NCBI RefSeq assembly: GCF_020184175.1
Contig: NC_065531.1
Location: 85,654,604-85,718,603 of the forward strand
Source: Aphis gossypii
Taxonomy: Eukaryota; Arthropoda; Insecta; Hemiptera; Aphididae
Reading direction: 5' to 3'
Length of the DNA stretch: 64,000 nucleotides
Part shown: piece by piece, positions 24,375 through 37,700 of the stretch
Layout of the letters: every line of letters starts with the position of its first letter
Position numbering within the stretch: the stretch's first letter is position 1
Position numbers and translations under genes: made by a program
Notes under the pieces: generated by a model
Told to the model about the DNA's origin: nothing
Database searches by the model: none
The model's input: only the letters and a program-made list of their open reading frames with translations

Positions 24375-26254
24375 ATGAGTGTACAAGGATTTGAGGATCT
24401 AATTCATGGTCCTTTGACCACTTTTGTACAATTATCCAATCAAATTGGTGGTGATGTAGCCACTCAGGCTGCACTTGTACTTAGTGCTTTTCAGTAAGTT
24501 ATATCAATACTAATTAAAAATAAGCTGTACTGATTTATAATTATAATAAACATTAAATTGCTTAGAGCTGAGTTTCAATACATCAAATATGCCAGTGAAC
24601 ATAGTGCACCAAGTGAAAGTGAAAAGCAAAAACTATTACTTCCTACCAGTACAAAAATCCAAGAAATCCAAACACTGAGAGAGAAAAACCGCGGGTCTCC
24701 ATTTTTCAATCATCTCAGTGCCATTAGTGAAAGTATACCTGCATTAGGTTGGGTTGCTGTGGTAAGTAATAAAATATACATTCCAAAATGATTGTTAAAT
24801 TTAAATAATTTCAAGTAAAGATGATTTTTAAAGGTTATTAATTACATACATATTTTGTTACTATGTTGGCAAATCAATGTATTCTCATTTTTTGCATGAC
24901 ATGCTTAATGTTTTTGTTTATACAAACATTGGCTTTGGTTCTCCAGACTTTGTAACCTACAATTTTTTTTTTCTACTGTTAATTTAAGATACTGTTTATC
25001 TACTCCACCTTCTGAGATATCTTGATGAACTGAAATGTTGTATTATCATAACTTGTAATTATTCACATTTTTCAAAATGAGTTATTCAATTTCAAACAAG
25101 CACAATTTTTTGAAATTAGATGAATCATTTTGGAACCACTTGTATTGCATAATATTTTTTAATTCTAAGCAATTTTGTTTTTGTTTTTTTTTTTAGTCTC
25201 CTACTCCTGCTCCTTATGTTAAAGAAAGCAATGATACTGGTCAATTTTACACAAACCGTGTGCTTAAAGAATGGAAAGAAAAGTATTTACTGCTCATTTA
25301 TAATTAGTTCATTATTGGTATTTAATCTGAAAATTTTTACTTAGAAACAAAACTCATGTTGAATGGGCTAGAACTTGGGTCCAACTTTTAGTTGATCTTC
25401 AAGCCTATGTCAAACAACACCATACAACTGGATTGGTTTGGGCAAAAGCTGGAACAAAACCGTCCGGAGGTCCCCCACCCCCACCCCCACCATGTGGATT
25501 ACCACCAATGGATGATTTATGTTTAGCTCCTGCTGATCCAGATACTACTAACCGTAACGCCTTATTTGCAGAAATCAATCGTGGTGCTGATATCACTAAA
25601 GGTAAATATTGTTATTATTGAATTTTGTTATATACTAATAATATATTTTTTTTAGGCTTGAAAAAGGTATCTTCGGATATGCAAACCCATAAAAATCCCA
25701 GCATGAGAGTTAGTGGACCGGCCCCTGCTGTTATTGGCAATTCATCAGGTGTGTCAGGACCTAAACCAGCTGTTGAAAAACCTCCAGTGTTTGCTCGTGA
25801 TGGTAAAAAGTGGCTCATTGAAAACCAAAAGAACAATACTAATCTTGTGGTTGATGGTGCTGAAATGAATAATGTGGTATACATATTTAAATGTGTAAAT
25901 TCCACAATCACAGTAAAGAACAAAATCAATTCGATCGTCATGGATTCTTGTAAAAAATCATCTGTGGTATTTGAATCATTAGTATCATCTGTTGAATTTA
26001 TTAATTGCCAGTCAGTTCAAATGCAAGTATTAGGTAAAGTGCCAACTATTACTATCGACAAAACAGATGGCTGTCAAATGTATTTAAGCAAGGATTCTTT
26101 AACTACTGAAATTGTTACATCCAAATCATCCGAATTGAACGTAATGGTTCCTAAGGCAGATGGAGATTATTCTGAATATCCTATTCCTGAACAATTTAAA
26201 ACAAAAATTGGACCAAAAGGTCTTGATACTGTTATTATTGAAGCTTCTGGATAA
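24375..26254 (+). CDS. CAP: adenylyl cyclase-associated protein (CAP), 418 aa
   Basis: Coding exons 24375-24493, 24566-24761, 25197-25282, 25345-25601 and 25656-26254 join in frame by GT-AG introns. CAP binds actin monomers and cofilin-actin and recycles actin for filament turnover in the cytoplasm. The helical folded domain covers about residues 1-165 (FEDLIHGPL, NQIGGDV, REKNRGSPFFNHLSA, ALGWVAV, FYTNRVLKEWK). A run of seven prolines is at 177-183. A WH2-like segment follows (GLKKVSSDMQTHKNP, about 219-233). The C-terminal beta-helix CARP domain occupies about 265-418 (KKWLIENQ, CVNSTITVKNKINSI, GKVPTITIDKTDGC, PIPEQFKT). It is shorter than vertebrate CAP (about 475 aa) because the N-terminal RLE oligomerisation helix is absent. 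An in-frame TGA at 24363-24365 precedes this ATG, so this transcript starts here. A longer isoform using another first exon is possible. Confidence 0.95.
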
Positions 26255-26418
26255 ATTTTAAACATTAATTTCTCACTTGTTGAGTTCCACTTATAATCTT
26301 AAATTTATTCAGCATTTATATACAATTAGGAGTGAAAAGTAATATTTATTTTAATGTTGATGTTCAACATTTAAAATTAATATCATTATTCAATGTTACA
26401 TTTATACAAATAATATTG

Positions 26419-26424
26419 AATAAA
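26419..26424 (+). terminator. CAP polyadenylation signal
   Basis: AATAAA 165 bases after the CAP stop codon. Another AATAAA at about 26635 could give a longer 3' UTR. Confidence 0.6.
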
Positions 26425-29400
26425 ATTAGATTTTTTTTCTATTGCTAACTATATTAAATTATGAAAGAATGAGTGAGTAATAATTGTGTATGGTCCTAAA
26501 TTTCCTTATAAATATCCGATTCATACATTTTATAGTTTAAACCACATAATTTATATCCTGCTCATCCCTATAAATAATGCTCATATTTTTACATTACTAT
26601 TAACTGGTTTTAACTAAACATTAATGAATTTATAAATAAAGTAACTATAATTAACTTTATAAATTCTTCTGCTGATTAATATATTATTCGATACAAATTG
26701 ATTGTGATAATTTTATGTAAAATAAAAACTAATATTATTAAATTAAGTATAATTCAGTTTTTTTAAATTAAAATTATTATACTGATGATCATTGAAATTA
26801 ATTGGTTCTATACTATTACCTACTATTTTATTTATTTATTTATTCATCAATATAGTTTATACAACAATATTTGTAATTTATTATTTATCACATTTATACC
26901 TAACTTATAAATTGGTTTTATGTGTATTTTTTTGTACTACTAACTTATAATTAAAAGTGAAAATCACAATTTAAAAACTTTTATACCTAAATTAACTAAA
27001 TTTGTGTAAATATACAAACAATGCATTTTAGAAACTTGAATATTGTGATTTTCATTAAGACATTTTTATATAATATATTCTATCTTTAAATAGAAAAATA
27101 TATAATTATTTAAAAAATTATTGTTTTATTTTTTGATGTATAATATTATACTCTATATTAGCAATGAAGTAATTCGAATCAGTGGTTGTGTAATGTTATG
27201 CCTGCTAGTCTTGTGGAGTTTTGAAGTAGATGTTACATCAAGAAGTGTATATTTAAATAGAGAAAATAGCTATTAAGTTTGTGTTACGCTTTTAGTTTGT
27301 ATTTTGGTAAGCTATACAAAATAATCTCTGGATTTAAGCAATAATATTTGGTGTTTAAAAACAATAAGATCACAAATATATTTGTAAAATATTCAATCAA
27401 ATATAGATCTTTTTATTTCTACCAGCTGAACATGGTCAAAAACACTAAATACTACCATCATTTTTCCCAAGTGAGACTTAATTCCTATGTCAACTAAAAC
27501 TATTGTGTACTACTAATCCAATATTTTAAGTTAGTTTCATATTTTTAATATTTATATATTGAGAAATATTTCTTTTCTCTATCTAACATTATTGAATTTG
27601 TAATATTGTAAATACAAATCTATTTTGTTTCCATTTTCTAATAGCTTTATTATTTCAAACCAGCCAATGAGCTACTTTAACACTTAAGTATGCAATATAA
27701 ACGATACCACATAAACAATAAAATAATTTGGGTAATTTTTCAGGAGAGAAGATCTAAAATATCCCTTTGACCCGGTAAAATGTAAATAATTCTTGAATAT
27801 TCTTGATAAACTATTAACTTAGCTTAAATATCTACTCAAAATGTGCCTTATAAATTTAATTCCACTTTAAATGTTAAAATGTCAGTATTTTAATATACAT
27901 AAGTAAAGTACTATTTCAGTGGACTTCATTAATAAAACTCTCAGTTTAAGATTCAGTCACTTATTAGACACAAATTTGTCTAGAGCAGTCCACTCATATA
28001 TCCAAATACATTATAAAAAAATTGATTATAACTTAAATTTCATAAAAAAAAGGTAAAAAATATTTTTGGTAAACATTTTTAGAAATGAATTGGTTTTGAA
28101 AGATTACATGTTTTTGTTAATTATTATTGGTTACAATTCATGCTTTTATGTGTGTATGTACAACAAATTTTATCGTAATTATTATTATCATTATAGTAAA
28201 TGTAATCTGAAGTAAAATAACACTCCCGACTACCTGGCACAGCTATCATAATTTTTAAGATTTTTCCCCACTTTATACTAGTTTCTAAGTAAATATATGA
28301 GAGACGTCCACTGTACATTAAGCTATTTTTTTTAAGTGATGGTGTAGGGGGTCCAAACATGGATACTCAATACTCCCAACCCCTTATATAATGTACGCGA
28401 TTGTACTCCGCCGAAAAATGTATATACTACTACTAATGAATGATAAGTAAATAGCAATTATTGTTGAGTTGACATAGGATTGAGAGTGGAAAAACTGTTT
28501 TTATATAATATACTACTACTCAACATTTTACTCAACAAATTAGCGTGTTCATAGTTCGCCACAATTTGGTAAATTAATAATAATTTATACAAATAAGTAC
28601 AAATCAGTACTTAAAATTTAAACAAGTCAAATGGAATCATATAAAGACATCCTGTGAAATGTTTTTGGTCTACTACTCAGCTTGAATTATAAATACATAT
28701 TTATAGTTAATAAGCTACTTGTAGTTTGTACTCAATTTTTATAGATCATGATACTTCAAATACTCTGCTTTGGAATATAAAATAAAGAATTTTTTAGTAA
28801 GGACTTAAAATTATAAAAAAAAAATATTTTCAACAATGTCAATGTTTTCTGAAATAATGAATGTTTTTTAAATGTTGTTTAAAAGATTGTCCAGTATGCA
28901 TAGGACAGCTATAAATAAGAAATATTAATGTTCCTGAAATATTTTGCAAATATTATCCGGGTATAGGATGGAATTATTTTACAAACATTTTAAAATAAAA
29001 TAATAATATAACACTGAGATACTAAAAAGACAAGTGTAATTATTCTATGATTCAAACATTAACAATGTATAAGCTCTTTTGGTCTCAAAAAAAAAACAAC
29101 ATTTAATACCTAAAATACCCAAAATATTTATATCTATAACATTAAAATAATCAACAAAATTACACAAGTAAAAAAATAAATTATTCGAAAAATTACAAAA
29201 ATCAAATTTTGTATTTCCTAAATATCTACATACATTTGTTAGCTAAACAAACTTAAATAGTGTTAACAACATTATTTTTTAACAAAAAAAAAATAGGAGA
29301 ACACAAAAATGATACAATTAAAAAAAATAAAAGGAATGCCATACACTCTGGTATTAATATTAATAAAATAAATAAAAAATTGCATTAAGTACTTATATAA

Positions 29401-29822
29401 GTTATTATTGTCAAGACTAGAAATTGTTTGATTAATTTTTGTTCATTTCTGTATACATTATTTTTGTGATAAGTTAAGTATAATATACTCAAAAATCATT
29501 AAATAAAATTTATGATTTCTTACCAGATTTAACTGAGTAATTTAAACTGTGATCACTACTTAATAACCAAAATATATCTTTTGTGCTCAACAGTAATGGA
29601 TACATTGGCACCTAAATGTTAAATATATATTTATAGGTAATTTTTCATTTAGAAGTTGTTAAATAATTTATTCATTCCTTAATCTCAAAATTAATTCACT
29701 TTAGTCAAACAACTTAAAAGCTTGTGTATAAGTGAAGTGCACATTCAAGCGTGTTGTTGAGATTATTCTGAAATTAATTTCATCAGCTGATATCAATTGG
29801 TCATTTTAAATTAAACATCATA
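26425..29822. other. convergent intergenic region between CAP and NAPRT
   Basis: 3.4 kb between the two 3' ends. A block around 28240-28380 is more GC-rich and includes a possible transposon end, read on the minus strand as CAGTGGACGTCTCTC, next to TA at 28314-28315. The 78-codon minus frame through it looks like repeat sequence, not a gene. TTTATT at 29667-29672 is a candidate NAPRT polyadenylation signal. Confidence 0.4.
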
Positions 29823-31708
29823 TCATGACAATTCTCCAATTGGAGTATTTCGCATCCATAGTTCATGCATAAATTCATAAAGATCATCTGACACGGATAC
29901 CTATTTTTTTTTTAATAATAAATATATTATTATACATTTAAAAACTTAGAGTACAATTTTAGAAAAGTACTTACTTTATAAGGAGTAGGGTTCAAATTTC
30001 TTTTGATATCGGGGCGTAATGATCTTAAAGATTCTTTGACATGTTCTCGAACTTCACTTAAATCTGGTAATCGTTGCATAATACGTCCATTTTCCCAATA
30101 AATCTAAATGGATTTAATAAATAAATAAACATTAATTAATATGTTATTATTTGACTTTAAGAATCTAGGTTTTACTTTGTATAGAGGTTTTATTGTAGAC
30201 GGTACTACAAACGCTCTCTTCTTTTGATCAAATGGATGTCTACAAAGAAGTTTTGTTTTGGCTACTGGTGGATCTTCAACAGACTTTTTTAATAAGTCTA
30301 TCAGAGCAAATCCTAAGAATGATTAAAATGAATAGCATTAAATTATCGAAATGTAATATTCTGTCATTCTGAGTTTACATACCATCAGCACCATATAGCC
30401 GAAAAGCATCCTTTTTACCAGGCATTGTAATTTTGCTACCATCTTGACTTAATTTAATTCGTGGTGTGCCATTTACTTCAACTAATTTATATACACAACC
30501 CAGAGCTGGCTGCCTTTGACATGTAACTATATTCAAAATATTTAATCCAGTATTATTTAAAATGTTATAAATATTATTAAAAGCATATTTCTAAATTTAC
30601 CAAGATGAGTTCCAATTCCAAAACAGTCAATACTATGCTTTTGATCATTTAGACTCCAAATAGTTTCTTCATTGATATCATTTGATGCAATTATTGTTAA
30701 ATTAGCAAACCAAGGTATATTATACCTATAAAATTTTAACAGAGCTTATTTTGACGTTTTTATTTCTTCTTTTTAAATAAATAATTTACTCACTCATTTG
30801 CAACTTTAACAAAAGTTTCACGTGATTTATTTGACAAATATGCTAAATCGCCACTATCAATTCTAACACCGATAGCTTTGTATCCAAGATCATTTAATGC
30901 CAAAGCTACAGCACAGAAATTCAAAATTCCACTTCTAAAATTAGAAAGTTTAAAAATATCATATTATATAAATTATTATATTAATTAATATCTAATTCTA
31001 AAGACTATAACTATATATTTAAATAGTTATCATATTCAACCGGTGCGAACCACTGAACCTAATCAAGCATGCGTTTACGACCAAAAATGATTTGTGGATT
31101 TTTACATGCTGTAAATGTAAAAATTGTAATGGATATATGTGAAGTATGGATATGGAATATAATTTAAATATTGTTATTGTATTTAGAGTTAACAAACACA
31201 TAAAAAGCAATCTGCGTTTCTCCCAAGGTCAAACACATGCGAATAATGGATAATGGGAATTCTTACCCAAAACTTGAAATGACAGGTAGTTCTTTTGGTC
31301 CTAAGAAATGCCACCTGTAATATTTAGAACAGAAAAAAACACTGACTAATTTTTGTAGGTTTGATTTTTTTTAATGAATGCTATGTTTTGGTCATTTTAA
31401 AGGAAAAGGAGAACTTGAAATTTGATGAAACGCTCAATGATAAACCTTTTCTTGTGTATGTAATCTAAATTTATCTAACATTATATTTCCCATATAACTA
31501 AAAATTTTAAACCATTTTTTTTTAATTATTTAAAAATCTAACTTTTGGAATATTTAAGTGATTTATTTAATCAAAGAACTTTGTAAATTCACTTGACAAA
31601 AATAAACATGCCATAAAATTGAATACGTGAACATAAAAGCACAAACAAAAATATTAGCTTAAGTTAAAATTGTTATAAAATATGTATTATACATAGTATA
31701 TACTTATA

Positions 31709-31740
<32 letters not shown>

Positions 31741-34700
31741 TATGTTAATGATCAATTGTAAAAAAATGCAAGTATACAATAATTGTATACCCTTAAGTAT
31801 CCCAAAAATTACATTAAAAGCAAAAAAACCAAAGAAAACTGGCTATTGTATATTAGATGAACCACCTAATAACATAAATTAGGTGAATCAACTAATATTT
31901 ATTGTAAAAAATGCAATAACTCACTTGTTTACATCATAAGTGTCTATAAGTGCTACAAAACCTTCTGGAAAAGCAATTGCAAATGAAACAAGAGCAGCCA
32001 ATTCCCCATCAGATGCTTGGCTTTCAGATATATGTAAAAGGTTTGATAACGTAGTACGCCATGATAAAGTCAAGTCAATCAAATCTTGTTCTTTGCCATT
32101 ATTTAAATTAACTAAAGTCTATATCAAAAAAGATAAAAAATCAGGATATTTCACTGAAAATATATAATCAAAATTTCTTTTCAATATGTTAAAAATACAA
32201 ATCATATTGAAATTGAGAATATCATTTTTTTCATAGTAGAAGTATGTTTAAAAAAGTTTTATAAGATAACTTCAAAAATACTAATTTAATTTAAATGATG
32301 ATTTGAATACATAATTTATTGATTTTCTCAAAGTATCTTTAAAAGAATAAAGAAATATAAGCAACAACTGTCAACTAATATATAAAAAACGTAGGACAAT
32401 TGGTTTTTGAACAAAAATTTATAAAATAAGGTCCCTGAAGTGAAAAATATAGATACTAAATTAGAAATTACTTAATTAAATTACCTATCTTTGTATTTAT
32501 TTATTTATTTTAATTTTGTTATTCATCACACAATGACAGTTATAAAAGAAAATATTTTATTTTTTTAACTATTTTATAATGTTTTAATAATTTTTATATT
32601 TACGAATAAAATTTTAGAACAGTGTTAAAAATAGGTATAAATTTTAAAATTTAAAGTACCTTGTTTTTCAGTTCACTAGGATTAGAAAATGATGTTATGT
32701 ATGCATGAGCGTGAGTTCCTTTAACTGGTATATTGAACATTTTTCCAGCAAGTAAATTGCTTGTTCCATCAAATCCTCCTAAAGAATAAAAGTATAAAAA
32801 AAAAATTACTCATCAGATATAGTAGGTTGATCTATCTAATTTTAGACAAAAACATTGCATTCAACTTCTAAGTGAATATGTTATTATTTTTAATTCATAC
32901 ATCAGGTACTATAGAATGATTTCAATAAGTTTGTGGCATAAAATTAGTCTTACTATGGAGCGTAATTAGTCTTAAACAACTTTAAACTACTGATAGTATT
33001 ATATAAATAATAAAATTTCAACAAAAAATTATGATCAAGTTAAAGTTTAGGTATTAAGCAATTGCTCATTTTACTCATCTCAAAACCAATAATAGTATGT
33101 TGAGATATTATTATACTTAACTGGGAGGCAATTATGTATAATTCCATTCAAAAAACGATTTGAATAAAATTCATTCAATTATTTTAAAATTACTCAAAAT
33201 CAAAAAACTGTATATTATTTAACCATCTTCAATCAAGTAGATAACAAATAAAATAAATAAATGTTTTTAAACACAATTGCAATAATATAACATTACCTTA
33301 GTTTATGATAAAATAAAGACATTAAGGTCGTTTTATATTAATCTAATTGTCACACAAAGTAATCATCAACAAAAACATTGGCAATCATTCAATTTTTATG
33401 AAATAACAAAAGCATTAATTTAATTTTAATTTTACTATTATATAAAAATAAGTTTCTTCATTTTCTTTCACATTAATATTAACAAATTTATTCAGTTATA
33501 TAAAAATGACAAAACTAATAATTAACCGTGTTAATTATGTATTAAAATAATTTAACTGTTTCAAACTATTTTTGCTAAAAATTGTTTAATTTGTAGTATA
33601 TTATTTCAGCACTAATAAAAATACATTTATATGGAACTAGTTATTCCTGTGTACTTTGATACCCATAGAAAATGCAACCATATTAAATTTGGTTGCCTAA
33701 TGCTAACGTTTAGCAAAAAGAATGTGGATAAATAATATTTTTTATTTTTTTATTTGGGGTATAGATGTTATTTCTGATATAACAACCTTACATAGTTGAG
33801 ACACTCGTCATTGCTTTTTTTGACTATTTAACAGCAGCATTTTTTTTTTTTTTTTTAACAACTCAAATAAAATTTCCTTTTTATTCTAGAAGTTTATACT
33901 GATATATTACATAAAGTATTCACTAAATAACTAATAATTGGTAACATGAATAAACAAAAAACTTGTGTTTATATTTGATGAATATTTAAAAAATTAATAA
34001 TTTGATTTTTCATAAACTTAGAAAAGAAATATGCTTAAAACCTGATGCACGATGTACTCTTTCATTTAAAAAAAATTAAGATCATCAGATGAAAAGTTTC
34101 AGAGAATATGTGTGACAAAGATTTCCATTTTCACATTCATATATTTAGATTTATAATTAATATTATTCACCTAACTTTAAGTTCTAATTTTTTTTTTTTT
34201 TTTTTGTTAGTGATATCATTTGATTTTACAATTATTTTTATTATAATTTAATATTATTACAAATGCAGTGATACACACTACAGTATTAATCTAAAAAATT
34301 TGATTTGTTTAACCATCCCAATTATATACTTCATAAATTAAAAAAAAATTATAATATAAAAACGATATAGTGATTACTACAAAAAAATTTATTAAACTCA
34401 TAAAGTAATTTATAATCTGTCAGAAAATAAAAATTAAAGTTCATTAAAAATGTATTACAAGTCATTTACTTAAGGTATTCGTGTTAAAGTTACACAAAAC
34501 AAAATAAGTTTTAGTTCAACTTTAGTGTTGATTAGTAGTAAGTAATAAAACACATTCTAGTCATAATTCACTTGGTACCAGTCACTGCCTGACATTGTTG
34601 TATTGCAATCAATAACCAAGTTCAACCAGTACCCAGCACACAAGCAAATTGTGATTGTAATAATTGATAATGCATGACTATTTTTTGTTACTTAAGTTAA

Positions 34701-37700
34701 AATTACATACCAATGTATGCATACTTAGAAGCAGACAAACCACCATCAGGACCTTGGGCTCGCCTTAATCCAAATTCTAATAATGATACATTGTCACCTG
34801 CTGCCATTCTGTATCGAGCTGCATTTGTTGCCATTAAACTAAATAATTTTAAAAATTTACATAAAAGTTAAATGTATACATAACTATTTTATTCAAAATT
34901 AATACCTAGAGAAGTTGACCAATGTTAATAAAGTAGTTTCTAGAAGTTGAACAACAATTAAAGGCCCTTCGACTCGAATTAAAGGCACTCTGAAAATAAA
35001 ATACTAATTTAATTCTATATACTCTAAAACAAAACAGTTATAAACAATTTTTCAACTAAAAAACAGTTATAGTAATAAAAATTAAATACTAAGTATAATA
35101 TAGGACCGTAGATACTTTCTTAAAGTAATTATATAGATACATGTAGTGTTTTGATTTAGGTAATTCATTTGAATTTAACTATATCATGTAATGGTGATGA
35201 CATGATTGAGTTTTAAGAAAGTAATTCTATAAACCAATAATCACAAAAAAGTAGTACTCGGAATAAACTCCCTACTAGTAGAATGAAAAAACCCAAAAGA
35301 ATTTTTTTTAAAAAAAATTACAAGAAAATTAATCATATAAAAAACTTTAAATGCCTATTAAGTATTTTTACATTTATGACCCAAATTAATGTAATACAGT
35401 GTACGGGTATACAGTAAAACACAATATTATTTATTTTATATACACAACTAAAACCTGTTTAATCTAATAGTGTCAATATATACTTGAGTAATAAATAATA
35501 ATACAATTTACATTTTCTTTTCAATTACCTTGGAAACACAACTGAACCTTCATCAATAGCATATAATTTTACATCTTTAGCAGTCAATTCCTTTAAATAT
35601 CCAAAAAATGATTGTTCAATTGTTGGTGGTAATGTCGTTTTTAAATATTCAATATCTGAAAACACGAATTGTTTTTCACTTTTATGTGATTAAATACTAG
35701 AAAACTTAAAGTTAAGAACATTATCTGTAATTTTACGTCCACTTTTTTCGATATTTCAATTACAATTTTTTTTTCGTACACCAGAAATAAATCATTTTTT
35801 TAGTATATAAAAAATATAAAAAGTATTTAATATCAATCACTGATTTACTAAGGGAATGTACTAAGAAATAAGTACAACTAACATCTGTGAATAAAATAGA
35901 AGGTTAAGCAGAAGGTAGAATTAAAAAAACATTTAAGATAGAAAATAATACAGTTTTTTACCTAATAAAATAGATCATATACAATATTATTAAGCAAATA
36001 AATATATTACTTATCAAATAAGAAATATTTTATTCATTCATTTTTGTAATATATATTTAATTATATTTTGTATTTACTATTGTTAACATTAATAAATACA
36101 AAACATCTTCTATCCAAAAAGTGCACAAAATTTAATGTAAGACTTCAACATTAACAATATTTGATAAAATATTTAAATACGTAGATAATCCATAAAATAT
36201 TTTTTAATTTTATGTACATTATAATTTATAGTTAGTATAGTATGAAATTTTGAGTATTAAACTATTATCTATTTGAATCATTATTCATAAGTGTTATTTC
36301 ACTATCAAAAAACCAAATAATATGTAACTATTAATTATTATTATTACAGTTAACTTGTATTGTAACTGTACTGTTATTATCTAACTACCTAGTATTTGGT
36401 ATAATATAATGTAGGTATAGATTCTGAACAACAACAATTTTTTTAAACTACACTTATGTCTTATTGTAATTATTCAATAAATTGATATTTTAATTTAAAA
36501 ATTTGGAGAAGATTTAAAACAAATATTGTTTATGTGTTATATTTCATTAATCTACATTGAGTGTTTTTTTTTTTTTTTATGTAATAATTATCATTACTTG
36601 ACTTACCTAATCGAGTTACATTATTGAAATTTTTTTTATATAATGGTATAATAATATAATGTATAAGATATCACATTAAGAGGATGTCTTACACACGTGT
36701 GATATAGACAAAATGTGATTACGCAGTCTGAACTATCATTCGCTCTATAGTTACAGCTCCTTCAATAATTTACTTAGAAAGAATATGATTAATTTTGTTG
36801 AAAGGAGAGATATTAAGCTATGCCTCTTCAAACAGATCTTTTTGATCGATTTAATATATCAACCAATATTCAAGTTTAAAAATGTCAGTTTTTTTATTTT
36901 TTCCTTCACGTAAAAAATAAACTAAAACATTTTTTTTTAAAAACTTATCGAGGAAGCATAGTAAGTCATGATCTTTCTATTGGGGTTAAAACCATGTTTC
37001 TACGGTATCAGTGCATAGATCTGAGGCTTGTTTTATACTTTCAAAATACACGTTCAACGTCCTCTTAAAAAAAATTGTTTTAAGTAAAATCATTTATCAA
37101 ACAGAAGAACTAAAACTAAAATATTACTGACAATTTAAAATTAGTCAAAAATAAATACAGTGTACTCTCGATTATCTGTGGAAAAGGGTGACAGGGCATC
37201 CACAGATAAAAAATATTTCACGGATATTCTGCGAATAATGATTTTATTCGTTAAATGTAAAACAATTACCAAAAAGTATTAATAATAAAAAAGCATATTG
37301 TATTTTACGTTGTTATCAAGTAATGGGCTATCACAACCCAATTAAACCGATAATGATGTATAATGTAAGGATATATATATATATATATATAATATATATA
37401 CATGTATGTATGTAGATGATTCTGCTGAAAAAAACAGTTAAACCATAAAGTGGATAATCGAGAGTATACTGTAAATATTTAACATATAAAAAATATTACA
37501 ACAAATATATTTACCAAAACATATATAATAAATCCTCAACTAATTCAAAATCTATTTAATACATATTTTAAAAATGCATTTATTTTAAAAGCATAAAATA
37601 GCGATCTTGTACCATTGATATATTAAAAACAGAATGTTTATAAAACCAAACATGAACCAGTAATAAAATAAGTAAAAACAATATAATTTAATTAAAAAAA

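Noticed and set aside
25405..25941. Minus-strand frames of 63 and 108 codons over CAP exons 5 and 6
   Set aside because: They are antisense shadows of the well-supported CAP coding exons.
27917..28313. Possible pogo-like element with CAGTGGAC ends
   Set aside because: Only the outer eight to ten bases match and the left end lacks a TA flank, so it was not listed as an element.
28124..28360. 78-codon minus-strand frame in the CAP-NAPRT spacer
   Set aside because: It runs through a transposon-like block and has no family resemblance or splice support.
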